NCBI RefSeq assembly: GCF_040901545.1
Contig: NZ_JBBDYL010000004.1
Location: 124,001 to 188,000, forward strand
Length of the DNA stretch: 64,000 nucleotides
Direction of reading: 5' to 3'
DNA from: Sulfuricaulis sp040901545
Lineage (GTDB): Bacteria > Pseudomonadota > Gammaproteobacteria > Acidiferrobacterales > Sulfurifustaceae
Under the pieces are notes generated by a model. The model saw nothing but the letters and a program-made list of their open reading frames with translations, was not told the origin of the DNA and did not search any database. Made by a program: the position numbers and the translations under genes. Below, in pieces: positions 10,073 to 16,883 of the stretch. How positions within the stretch are numbered: the first letter of the stretch is position 1; each line of letters opens with the position of its first letter.

Positions 10073-11050
10073 ATGAATATACTTGTGTGTGGTGGCGCCG
10101 GATATATCGGCGCGCATATGTGCATGCAGTTGGCCGCCTCCGGACATGGCGTATTCGTCTTTGACAATCTGTCAACCGGCCATGCCGAAGCGGTGCGCTG
10201 GGGCGAGCTGATCCAGGGTGACCTGACAGTCACGGGCGATCTTGATCGCGCGTTCAAACGGCAAAACTACTCCGCTGTCATGCACTTCTCGGCAAAATCG
10301 CTGGTCGGTGAATCCATGCTGCACCCGGAACTCTATTATCACAACAACGTGACCGGGACGCTGAATCTGCTCGATGCCATGGTTCGGCATGATGTAAAAG
10401 CGCTTATCTTTTCATCCAGCGCTTCGGTGTACGGTACTCCGGCGTATTCACCGATAGACGAACAACACCCCAAAGCGCCGATAAATCCTTACGGCCGCAG
10501 CAAGCTGATGGTGGAGACGATGCTTGCCGATTTCGATGCTGCATTCGGCGTGCGCAGCGTATCGCTGCGCTACTTCAACGCCGCCGGGGCCGACCCGGGA
10601 GGCGTAATCGGAGAAGATCATGATACCGAGACACACTTGATCCCCAACGTGTTGAAATCAGTGTTACAGCCGGAGGCTCACTCGCTCAGGATTTTCGGCA
10701 ATGATTACGACACGCCGGACGGAACATGCATTCGTGACTACATTCACGTCGTCGACCTCTGCGGCGCGCACATGAAGGCCCTTGATTATCTATTACAAGG
10801 CGGGAAAACCGAAGCGTTCAACCTCGGCAACGGCAAGGGATTTTCCGTCCTCGATGTGATCAACGCCGCGCAAAAAGTTACCGGCCAAGATATTAACTAT
10901 TCAATTCAAGCGCGTCGTCTGGGCGATCCCGCGGTACTGGTGGCATCGTCAACCAAAGCCAAAAGTACTCTAGGCTGGACACCGAAATACACCGATTTGA
11001 ATAAAATAATTGAAACTGCTTGGCGCTGGCACCGGACCCAGCACGCCTGA
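10073..11050 (+). CDS. galE: UDP-glucose 4-epimerase
   Basis: 325 residues starting MNILVCGGAGYIGAHM, with the GxxGxxG NAD site, SSSASVYG, the NPYGRSKLMVE active-site YxxxK and LRYFNAAGADP. All are typical of GalE, which interconverts UDP-glucose and UDP-galactose in the cytoplasm and feeds polysaccharide synthesis. Length and start are normal. Its last 92 codons plus about 77 bp of downstream sequence recur at 12525-12880 as a separate fragment. The gene lies divergent to the broken epimerase. Confidence 0.95.
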   Translation: MNILVCGGAGYIGAHMCMQLAASGHGVFVFDNLSTGHAEAVRWGELIQGDLTVTGDLDRAFKRQNYSAVMHFSAKSLVGESMLHPELYYHNNVTGTLNLLDAMVRHDVKALIFSSSASVYGTPAYSPIDEQHPKAPINPYGRSKLMVETMLADFDAAFGVRSVSLRYFNAAGADPGGVIGEDHDTETHLIPNVLKSVLQPEAHSLRIFGNDYDTPDGTCIRDYIHVVDLCGAHMKALDYLLQGGKTEAFNLGNGKGFSVLDVINAAQKVTGQDINYSIQARRLGDPAVLVASSTKAKSTLGWTPKYTDLNKIIETAWRWHRTQHA

Positions 11051-11127
11051 CCGTGTCTGAGCGTTTCTGAAGTCTGGCGTTTCTCTGCTGCTGTTTTTGC
11101 TGGAGAGAGGCCCGTAGGGCGGAGGGC
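10772..11127 (+). repeat. galE 3'-end repeat, copy 1 (inside intact galE)
   Basis: From ATGAAGGC at 10772 to about 11127 this sequence is closely similar to 12525-12880. The encoded peptides match at 81 of 92 positions and similarity continues past the stop (TGACCGTGTCTGAGCG against TGACCGTATCTGAGCG). The two copies directly flank two toxin-antitoxin modules. Confidence 0.9.
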
Positions 11128-11299
11128 CGCCCCAATGGATTTTCCATTGCCCGCCCCCGCCTCACGGAGTATTCTTCGCGCGCGTCTGCAGCCGGCCTCG
11201 GCTGCGTCGACTGGCCGGCGTGCTTCGGCCAGAGTGGCGTGAGTCTTCTTCTGTACCTCCGACCCTTTTCGACCGGACCGGCGCTGGCGATACTACGAG

Positions 11300-11310
11300 G
11301 TACATAGTAC
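11300..11310. promoter_or_regulatory. Possible operator of the HigBA module
   Basis: GTAC-ATA-GTAC forms a small inverted repeat 9 bp before the toxin start. HigA-type antitoxins usually repress their own promoter through such a palindrome. Only position and symmetry support this. Confidence 0.25.
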
Positions 11311-11319
11311 ACTACACAG

Positions 11320-11607
11320 ATGATCAAGACTTGGGCGAACCGGGCCTCGGAGCGTTTTTATACCGACGGGAAAAGCTCGCCGTACCGAGGCCTCGACGTT
11401 GAGGCGACCCAGGATCTGCTCGCGGCGCTCGACGCCGCCCAGAGCTTGCAGGACCTGAGCCCACTGAAAAGTGTGGGTCTGCACAAGCTCAAGGGCGATC
11501 GCGCCGGTCAGTGGGCCATGACCGTCAATGGCCGATGGCGAATATGCTTCCGATTCAAACACGGGGACGCCTATGTTGTGGAGATAACCGATTATCACCG
11601 AGGGTGA
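11320..11607 (+). CDS. higB: HigB-type toxin (RelE superfamily mRNA interferase)
   Basis: 95 residues. The core LKGDRAGQWAMTVNGRWRIC and the C-terminal DAYVVEITDYH match the HigB/GraT 'plasmid maintenance killer' family, ribosome-dependent endoribonucleases held in check by HigA. The stop lies 5 bp before the antitoxin ATG, giving the toxin-first order typical of higBA. The family residues visible here look intact, so this module could be functional. It lies between the two copies of the galE 3' end, which suggests it arrived with the rearrangement. Confidence 0.88.
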   Translation: MIKTWANRASERFYTDGKSSPYRGLDVEATQDLLAALDAAQSLQDLSPLKSVGLHKLKGDRAGQWAMTVNGRWRICFRFKHGDAYVVEITDYHRG

Positions 11608-11612
11608 CTGAC

Positions 11613-11927
11613 ATGCTACCGATCCATCCTGGCCGAATTCTGAAACGCGAGCTGGCCGCGCGCGATCTCTCCGCCAATCGCCTCGCGCTCGGGCTGCGCG
11701 TGCCGTCCGGACGTATTACCGATATCCTGAACGGCAAGCGCGGCGTCACACCCGAAACCGCTCTGCGGCTCGCCCGTTTCTTTGGAACGAGCGCGGACTT
11801 CTGGATGAACCTGCAGATTCGCTACGACCTGACAATCGCCAAGCAATCCATAGGCGCCAGGGTTACGGCAGAAGTCGAGCAACTAGGCTCCCCCTCTCAA
11901 ACCAAAAAGCGGCACAAGGCGGCGTAA
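11613..11927 (+). CDS. higA: HigA-type antitoxin (XRE HTH)
   Basis: 104 residues. IHPGRILKRELAARDLSANR, then VPSGRITDILNGKRGVT (recognition helix) and ARFFGTSADFWMNLQ form the classic HigA helix-turn-helix signature. It binds HigB and represses the operon. I take the ATG at 11613, not the longer frame from 11511, because it lies just after the toxin stop and begins with the conserved MLPIHPG. The C-terminus ends in a basic tail (KKRHKAA). Confidence 0.9.
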   Translation: MLPIHPGRILKRELAARDLSANRLALGLRVPSGRITDILNGKRGVTPETALRLARFFGTSADFWMNLQIRYDLTIAKQSIGARVTAEVEQLGSPSQTKKRHKAA

Positions 11928-11964
11928 CCGGGAACACCGAGGTCTCGGTGATTCTCTCGAGGCG

Positions 11965-12528
11965 TTGCGCGCCTTTCCGCACGAGGCGCGCCGGGAGTCC
12001 GGGTTACAACTGGACCGCGTGCAACGCGGACTCCTGCCCGAGAACTGGAAACCGATGAAGATCATCGGCTCCGGTGTCACCGAGATCCGGGTACACACTG
12101 AAGGCGGTGCCTTTCGGGTGCTGTATGTCGCCACGTTTCCCGAAGCCGTTTATGTGCTACATGCCTTCCAGAAAAAGACCCAGAAAACCGCCAAGGCCGA
12201 TTTGAGCCTGGCGACAACGCGCTATAAGGCGCTGAAGGAAAGAGCGATGAAGAAACGGACCTATGCAAGCGTCTGGGATGCCCTCGAAGACACACCCGAA
12301 GCGGCCGCCAGTATGCGTGTGCGCGCGGAATTGATGATTGCCGTCCAGCGTTACGTGGAAGCGAGCGGCGAAACCCAGGCCCAGGCCGCGAAACACCTGG
12401 GGCTCACCCAGCCGCGTCTCAATGATCTGCTGCGCGGGCGAATTGAGAAATTCAGCCTGGATGCCCTTGTGAACATGTTGGCGCGCGTCGGCAGACTAGT
12501 AACCGTGAAGGTGGGAAGGGCCGCATGA
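11965..12528 (+). CDS. In-frame fusion of a Gp49/RelE-like toxin and an XRE antitoxin
   Basis: One 187-codon ORF contains two proteins that are normally separate. Residues 1-93 are a phage Gp49-like (PF05973 type) toxin: LRAFPHEARRESGLQLDRVQ, then GGAFRVLYVATFPEAVYVLH and FQKKTQKT. Residues 95-187 are its usual antitoxin: MKKRTYASVWDALEDTPEAA with an HTH (TQAQAAKHLGLTQPRLNDLL). The toxin start is abnormal. The frame is open upstream (GDSLEALRAFP, as in the family) but no ATG or GTG is found, so only TTG 11965 remains and the first residues are probably lost. The antitoxin has its own ATG at 12247 with AAGGA before it and can probably be made alone. Its stop overlaps the ATG of the galE fragment (ATGA). 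Confidence 0.75.
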   Translation: MRAFPHEARRESGLQLDRVQRGLLPENWKPMKIIGSGVTEIRVHTEGGAFRVLYVATFPEAVYVLHAFQKKTQKTAKADLSLATTRYKALKERAMKKRTYASVWDALEDTPEAAASMRVRAELMIAVQRYVEASGETQAQAAKHLGLTQPRLNDLLRGRIEKFSLDALVNMLARVGRLVTVKVGRAA

Positions 12529-12803
12529 AGGCTCTTGACTACCTGCTGCAAGGCGGAAAAACAGATGTCTTCAACCTCGGCAACGGCAAGGGATTTTCCG
12601 TGCTCGATGTGATCAACGCCGCGCAGCGTATTACCGGACAGGACATCGACTATTCCGTTCAAGCGCGGCGGCCGGGAGATCCCGCGGTGCTGGTGGCGTC
12701 GTCAACCAAAGCCAAAGACACCCTGGGCTGGACACCGAAATACGCCGATTTGAGCGCGATCATCGAAACCGCCTGGCGCTGGCACCGGACCCAGCACGCC
12801 TGA
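12525..12803 (+). pseudogene. Detached second copy of the galE 3' end
   Basis: 92 codons from ATGAAGGCTCTTGAC to the stop match residues 234-325 of the intact GalE at 81 of 92 positions (FNLGNGKGFSVLDVINAAQ is identical). It lacks the NAD-binding and catalytic parts and cannot be an epimerase. Similarity begins exactly at the ATG that overlaps the preceding antitoxin stop and continues about 77 bp past its own stop. The substitutions show that the copies are not a very recent duplication, or that one came from a related strain. Confidence 0.9.
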
Positions 12804-12925
12804 CCGTATCTGAGCGTATCTGAAGCCTGGCGTTTCTCTGCTGCTGTTTTTGCTGGGGAGAGGCCCTATAGGGTGGGGCCTTGCCGCGGTTAAAAGCAAG
12901 ACCAATCCGCCCTGGCTCTCCCGCG

Positions 12926-12947
12926 ATACGTATGCTATACATATCCA
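12926..12947 (+). promoter_or_regulatory. Likely BrnTA promoter/operator
   Basis: The palindrome ATACGTAT (12926-12933) followed by GCTATACATAT lies immediately before the original BrnT ATG at 12948. BrnA antitoxins autorepress through sites in this position. The assignment rests on position and symmetry only. Confidence 0.35.
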
Positions 12948-13223
12948 ATGCAGTTCGAGTGAGACGACGCCAAAGCAAGGGCCAACGTGCGCAAGCACGC
13001 GATCAGCTTCGCCGAGGCGATGAGTTGCTTCTACGATCCCCGGCAGGTCGCGTTCCACGACCCGGATCACAGCAAAGACGAGGAATGTGAGTTGCTCGTC
13101 GGCCACTCGAATAAAGGCAGGTTGCTGATCGTGATCTACACGATCCGCGCCGACACCATCCGTATCATCTCGGCACGGCGGGCCACCCGCCAGGAGGCAA
13201 AAGTCTATGCGCAAGGAATATAA
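12948..13223 (+). pseudogene. brnT: BrnT-like toxin (DUF497) with an in-frame TGA at codon 5
   Basis: From ATG 12948 the frame reads MQFE-stop-DDAKARANVRKHAISFAEA. Family members have Trp at this place (FEWD..KA..N..KHGISFEEA), so TGG appears mutated to TGA at 12960-12962. The rest is intact, including RLLIVIYTIRADTIRIISARRATRQE. Translation could restart at GTG 12987, giving 78 residues without the first strand. BrnT is a ribonuclease toxin neutralised by BrnA. The 3' end overlaps the BrnA start by 17 bp, as usual. The toxin is probably dead or weakened unless the TGA is a sequencing error. Confidence 0.82.
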
Positions 13224-13518
13224 TCTCAAGAAGCTCAAGGCGAAGCGCCGGGGGATGCTGCCCGGCCTCAAGGCAGGAGGGCCGCCGCCCGCGAAGGTGC
13301 GCATCACCATCGCGCTCGATGATGACGTCGTCGAGTACTTCAAGGCCCAATCCACTCGTCCGGGGGCGCTGCCCTACCAAACCCAGATCAACCAGACACT
13401 GCGTCGGGCCATCGAGACCGGAGGGACCGATGCCGAGGCGCTCAAGACCGCGCTCCTTAAAGACAACAAGTTCCTGCGGGCGGTGGCGCGCGAAACGCGC
13501 GCGGCGACGCAGCGCTAG
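13207..13518 (+). CDS. brnA: BrnA-like antitoxin
   Basis: 103 residues. VRITIALDDDVVEYFKAQ followed by PYQTQINQTLRRAIE is the ribbon-helix-helix pattern of BrnA antitoxins, with a basic N-terminal region (KKLKAKRRG). It should bind DNA and BrnT. The start at 13207 overlaps the toxin 3' end by 17 bp. Unlike the toxin it shows no lesion, which fits the usual order of decay in which the toxin is lost first. Confidence 0.85.
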   Translation: MRKEYNLKKLKAKRRGMLPGLKAGGPPPAKVRITIALDDDVVEYFKAQSTRPGALPYQTQINQTLRRAIETGGTDAEALKTALLKDNKFLRAVARETRAATQR

Positions 13519-13541
13519 TGTAGTGCTTCGCAACTAAACGA

Positions 13542-13568
13542 CCCTCGGCTGTAAGCCGAGGGGTTTCT
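13542..13568 (+). terminator. Strong hairpin after BrnTA (terminator or transposon-end remnant)
   Basis: CCCTCGGCT (13542-13550) pairs perfectly with AGCCGAGGG (13554-13562) around a 3-base loop, then GTTTCT follows. It lies 23 bp after the brnA stop and may end its transcript. The same kind of hairpin also occurs at ends of IS200/IS605-type elements, so a transposon scar is an alternative. Confidence 0.5.
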
Positions 13569-13675
13569 GAAAGGTTGTCGCCTAAAGCGAATGTTCATAT
13601 AAAACGTGCCCAAAAACAGGATGCTTAAATAACCTTCGGCTCATGGGCTGCGCCCATATCGCCGATCTTCTCTTC

Positions 13676-14077
13676 TCAGATCCTATCTGCCGGGGACGGA
13701 AATATACCTAACGCAAGCTTGTATCTCTCAAGCGCTGCGATCGTCAAACCCGCTGCCACCGCATCGAACAGAAAGTCGGAAAAGTCCGCGACACGTCCCG
13801 GCAACGCCCCCTGATGCAGTTCATCCAATCCGCCGATCGCGGACACGGTAAAAACGAGCAGCACGGGCCACCTTCCCCCCGTGCCGAACCAAAGCATCAT
13901 GCTGAGCACGCCGAAATAGAGCGAATGCGCCAGCTTATCGTACGGCACGGGGACCAATCCGGCCGCAAACGGCTGGCTCCCACCCCAGAACAACACCACC
14001 ACCAGCGTTGCCGCGCCGAGCAGGTAAAAAGACCGCGGCAGGCTTATTAAATACAGTCCTACCTCACGCATTACCAT
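13676..14077 (-). CDS. VanZ-like membrane protein
   Basis: 133 residues with about four hydrophobic segments. The pattern PYDKLAHSLYFGVLSMML, GGLDELHQGALPGRVADFSD and DAVAAGLTIAAL is that of the VanZ-like family. These small membrane proteins are common at the edges of EPS clusters; their role there is unknown. ATG 14077 or the second ATG at 14071 are both possible, with a G-rich stretch upstream. It is the promoter-distal end of the minus-strand EPS block, 204 bp after the WecA-like gene. Confidence 0.78.
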   Translation of the reverse strand: MVMREVGLYLISLPRSFYLLGAATLVVVLFWGGSQPFAAGLVPVPYDKLAHSLYFGVLSMMLWFGTGGRWPVLLVFTVSAIGGLDELHQGALPGRVADFSDFLFDAVAAGLTIAALERYKLALGIFPSPADRI

Positions 14078-14281
14078 GCCCCCCCTTGATCAGATTTGAT
14101 GGACATACCTCAAAACAAGCCGTTATTCAAAAAACCACCGCGAAGCCCAGTCAACATACCCTTAATGAGCAAATTTCCAACCGCCCAATACGAAGACCGG
14201 TAAGCTTGATATAGGCTACCTGCAATATCGTGACTTCGAAAATCTTTCGAGAACTGTTATACGCCGCTTAGAGGAGATCCT

Positions 14282-15382
14282 TTAAATCCTGGTATCCAGC
14301 GTGGCCGGCTTGTTTTTATTCGGATACTCAATCTTGCGTTCGGGCGCCACGGCGTTACCGGCTCTCGCGACCCGCGCGGTCGCCCAAAGATACGCGACGA
14401 ACAAACCCAAGAATCCGGAGAAAAGGAGTTGTTCAGACAATCCGCTGTATAGCCCGAAAAGTCCCAGTACACCCAGCGCGATTGCCGTACCCGCAATAAT
14501 GCCGACAGTTGTATTAACACCGCACCCTAAGGCCGACAATATATGGTGCATATGATCTGTCGCCGCGGTGAACGGCGGGCGCTTGGCATACAGCCGACGC
14601 ACCAGGATACTTACGGCATCGATCACCGGCACCGCCAAAATCCACAAAGCGGTCACCGGCGTCATGGCGCGGCTCTCCCCCTGCGACAAGGTGATCGCGA
14701 ACCACGCCAACGTAAAACCAAGGAACATACTCCCGGCATCGCCCATGAATACGAGCGCCTGTTTGCGACTCGGAAAGCGCATGTTGAACAGCAGGAATGT
14801 GCCGACTACGGCCGCCAACAGGAACAGCAGTTGCCCTTCCGTATTCCTTCCTGCCGCCATGGCGACAATACCGAGCAATAAAAAAGCCGCCAAGGCCAGA
14901 CCACCGGCCAGTCCATCGAGGCCGTCGGACATGTTCCACGCGTTAATGACTCCTATCGTCGCAAAGATCGTGAAGGGAATGGCCCAGGGACCGAGTTCAA
15001 TAATACCACCGCCCGTAATGGCGCCCAGATCGGTCACCACAACTCCGCCGCCTACCGTCATGATCAACGCCGCGACGAACTGCGCGGTAAATCGCGACCA
15101 GGTGGGCAGTTCGTGAAAATCGTCGAGGATACCGACAATGATGAGCAGCGTCGCCGCCGCAAAGTACGAACGATAGCCGGCGAGCGATGCATCCAGCATG
15201 AGCACGGAGAAAATCAGTCCGCAGAACATCGCGATACCGCCGATGAGCGCGACGTTCCCACAGTGTTGCTTGCGCTCGCCCGGTTGATCAACCAGCCCGA
15301 TACGAAGCGCCAGCGGCCGAAGCAGCCACAGAAGCAGACAACTCACGCCGATCGCCACACCACCCGCCAGAAAGTAATTCAT
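14282..15382 (-). CDS. wecA: WecA/MraY-family polyprenyl-phosphate HexNAc-1-phosphate transferase
   Basis: 366 residues with about ten membrane segments. The conserved cytoplasmic motifs are VDQPGERKQHCGNVALIGGI, IVGILDDFHELP (the Asp-Asp pair), NAWNMSDGLDGLAGG and FMGDAGSMFLG. Enzymes of this type transfer a sugar phosphate, usually GlcNAc-1-P, from the UDP-sugar to undecaprenyl phosphate, which starts repeat-unit assembly. It is the likely initiating enzyme of this Wzx/Wzy cluster. The start at 15382 gives a normal N-terminal membrane helix. A broken fragment of a second such gene lies immediately upstream (15563-15703). Confidence 0.88.
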   Translation of the reverse strand: MNYFLAGGVAIGVSCLLLWLLRPLALRIGLVDQPGERKQHCGNVALIGGIAMFCGLIFSVLMLDASLAGYRSYFAAATLLIIVGILDDFHELPTWSRFTAQFVAALIMTVGGGVVVTDLGAITGGGIIELGPWAIPFTIFATIGVINAWNMSDGLDGLAGGLALAAFLLLGIVAMAAGRNTEGQLLFLLAAVVGTFLLFNMRFPSRKQALVFMGDAGSMFLGFTLAWFAITLSQGESRAMTPVTALWILAVPVIDAVSILVRRLYAKRPPFTAATDHMHHILSALGCGVNTTVGIIAGTAIALGVLGLFGLYSGLSEQLLFSGFLGLFVAYLWATARVARAGNAVAPERKIEYPNKNKPATLDTRI

Positions 15383-15396
15383 ACCTTATTATCTCA

Positions 15397-15562
15397 TCAC
15401 AGGGCACGCAGGAGCTCCTTCCATGTCTTCATTGCGAGCGGTTTGTCATATATCCGCTCAAACCTCTCCCTGGCGTTGCGTCCCATTTCCGCACACAGGT
15501 TCTCATTGTTCGTAAGGTGTTGCAAGTGGTCTGCCAACACTGGCCATTTGCCCTGCGCAACC
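15397..15562 (-). pseudogene. C-terminal tail of a lost GT4-type glycosyltransferase
   Basis: About 54 codons reading KWPVLADHLQHLTNNENL, then CAEMGRNARERFERIYD and a normal stop match the last helices of GT-B glycosyltransferases. The whole donor-binding region is missing. The sequence joins abruptly at about 15562 to a fragment of a second wecA-like gene in a different frame. Confidence 0.7.
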
Positions 15563-15703
15563 GCTGATCGCGACGTTCCCACTGTGCTGCTTGCGTACAC
15601 CGGGTGAATCTACGAGCCCGATACGTGTTACCAGTGGTCTCGTTAACTACACCAGCGCAGCACTCACCAGCATCGCAATCGTTACCGACATAATCACTCT
15701 CAT
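15563..15703 (-). pseudogene. N-terminal fragment of a second WecA-like transferase
   Basis: Starting at an ATG (15703) that overlaps the stop of the glycosyltransferase gene upstream (ATGA), the frame reads MRVIMSVTIAMLVSAALV, then a TAG (15647-15649), then LTRPLVTRIGLVDSPGVRK and QHSGNVAISG. This parallels the N-terminus of the intact WecA-like protein (LLRPLALRIGLVDQPGERK, QHCGNVALIGG). It stops after about 46 codons at the junction with the glycosyltransferase tail. It is too diverged to be a new tandem copy and looks like a deletion scar. Confidence 0.82.
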
Positions 15704-16875
15704 GGCAGCACCCGCGGTTCACCAACATTGTGGTCAGCTCTCATCGTGCCCGCTTCAACAGGCAGACCCGCCAACCGATAGACATCTAGCGTTTCTGAAA
15801 TTACCCGCTTATCGGAGAACTCCTCGCAAGCAATCTTTCTCGATATCTTCCCCATTCTGTCTCGCAGTTGGTCATCGCGTAGCAGCATCATAATCGCATC
15901 CGCCAGAGCATGGCTATTCTTGATCGGGACGAGAACCCCGTTTACGCCATGCTTGACAATCTCACGACAGCCTGGCACATCGCTCGCTACAAGTGGTAAA
16001 CCACATGCAGCCGCTTCGATAAGTGCACGTGACACTCCTTCGCGATAACTTGGAAGAACTACCAAATCGACCTGATTCAACAAGTTGTACATTTCATCAC
16101 GATGACCCAGGAATTCCACGTTCTTGGCTTGGTTCCAGGCGAGCATGAAGTTGTCTTCAATCTTATCTGGGTTTTCTGTATCTTTGTCGCCGGCAATTTG
16201 GAACAGAACGTTTGGTATCGCTTTGCGCACAAGAGAGGCTGCCTCCACATACTCTGCGACACCCTTAGCTCGAAGTAGTCTCCCCACAAACAGGACTCGC
16301 TTCGGACCCGTTTTGTCCTGCGGCGAGGGTTTAAACTGCGAAACATCGATACCGGACCCACGGATCAACCTTCCCTTGTCGCCAGACAACAGGTTCTCCT
16401 CTGCATATTTTTGTCGATCATCTGTATTTTGGAATATCACATGTGTATTCCGTAATACGATTCGGTAAACGGGTCGTACTAACCACCGCAGTATTCTCGC
16501 CTTCCTTCCTTCATCGATAAAGACAAAGCCCAATCCTGTAATAGCATTGATGACAGCTCTTACGCCGGTTGCGCGGGCCGCGATAGAGCCATAAAGCACG
16601 CATTTGATGGTAAAGTGATGGACCAGCGTCGGCTGTTCGCGCCGGTAGACCCGTATCAGCCGTATCAGGTTAATCAACTCCATCAGCGGATTAAGGCCAT
16701 GGCGCTTCATGGGCAAGGAGATCCAGCGAAATCCAGCTTCAACCAGTCGCTGTGAATAACTTCCGGGAGGAGAGACAAACACGACTTCAAAACCATTCGC
16801 GCGTAGCGCGGTTGCAAGCAACAGGCGAAAGTTATATAAGTACCAATCGGTATTGGCAAAGAACAATACTTTCAT
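15700..16875 (-). CDS. GT4-family glycosyltransferase
   Basis: About 391 residues in GT-B form. The N-terminal acceptor domain is MKVLFFANTDWYLYNFRLLL. The C-terminal donor domain has VLFVGRLLRAKGVAEYVEAA and LPSYREGVSRALIEAAACGLP, the EX7E-type signature. It most resembles capsule/LPS enzymes that add HexNAc to lipid-linked intermediates, but the sugar cannot be read. The ATG at 16875 is chosen over the 69-codon longer frame because it lies 9 bp after the asnB stop and starts at the first strand. It is co-transcribed with asnB. Confidence 0.88.
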   Translation of the reverse strand: MKVLFFANTDWYLYNFRLLLATALRANGFEVVFVSPPGSYSQRLVEAGFRWISLPMKRHGLNPLMELINLIRLIRVYRREQPTLVHHFTIKCVLYGSIAARATGVRAVINAITGLGFVFIDEGRKARILRWLVRPVYRIVLRNTHVIFQNTDDRQKYAEENLLSGDKGRLIRGSGIDVSQFKPSPQDKTGPKRVLFVGRLLRAKGVAEYVEAASLVRKAIPNVLFQIAGDKDTENPDKIEDNFMLAWNQAKNVEFLGHRDEMYNLLNQVDLVVLPSYREGVSRALIEAAACGLPLVASDVPGCREIVKHGVNGVLVPIKNSHALADAIMMLLRDDQLRDRMGKISRKIACEEFSDKRVISETLDVYRLAGLPVEAGTMRADHNVGEPRVLP

Positions 16876-16883
16876 CGGTTCAT

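Noticed and set aside
10012..13566. Integron or integrase-driven island around galE
   Set aside because: No integrase, attC-like site or tRNA was found. The galE-tail repeat is a diverged duplication rather than a short att site.
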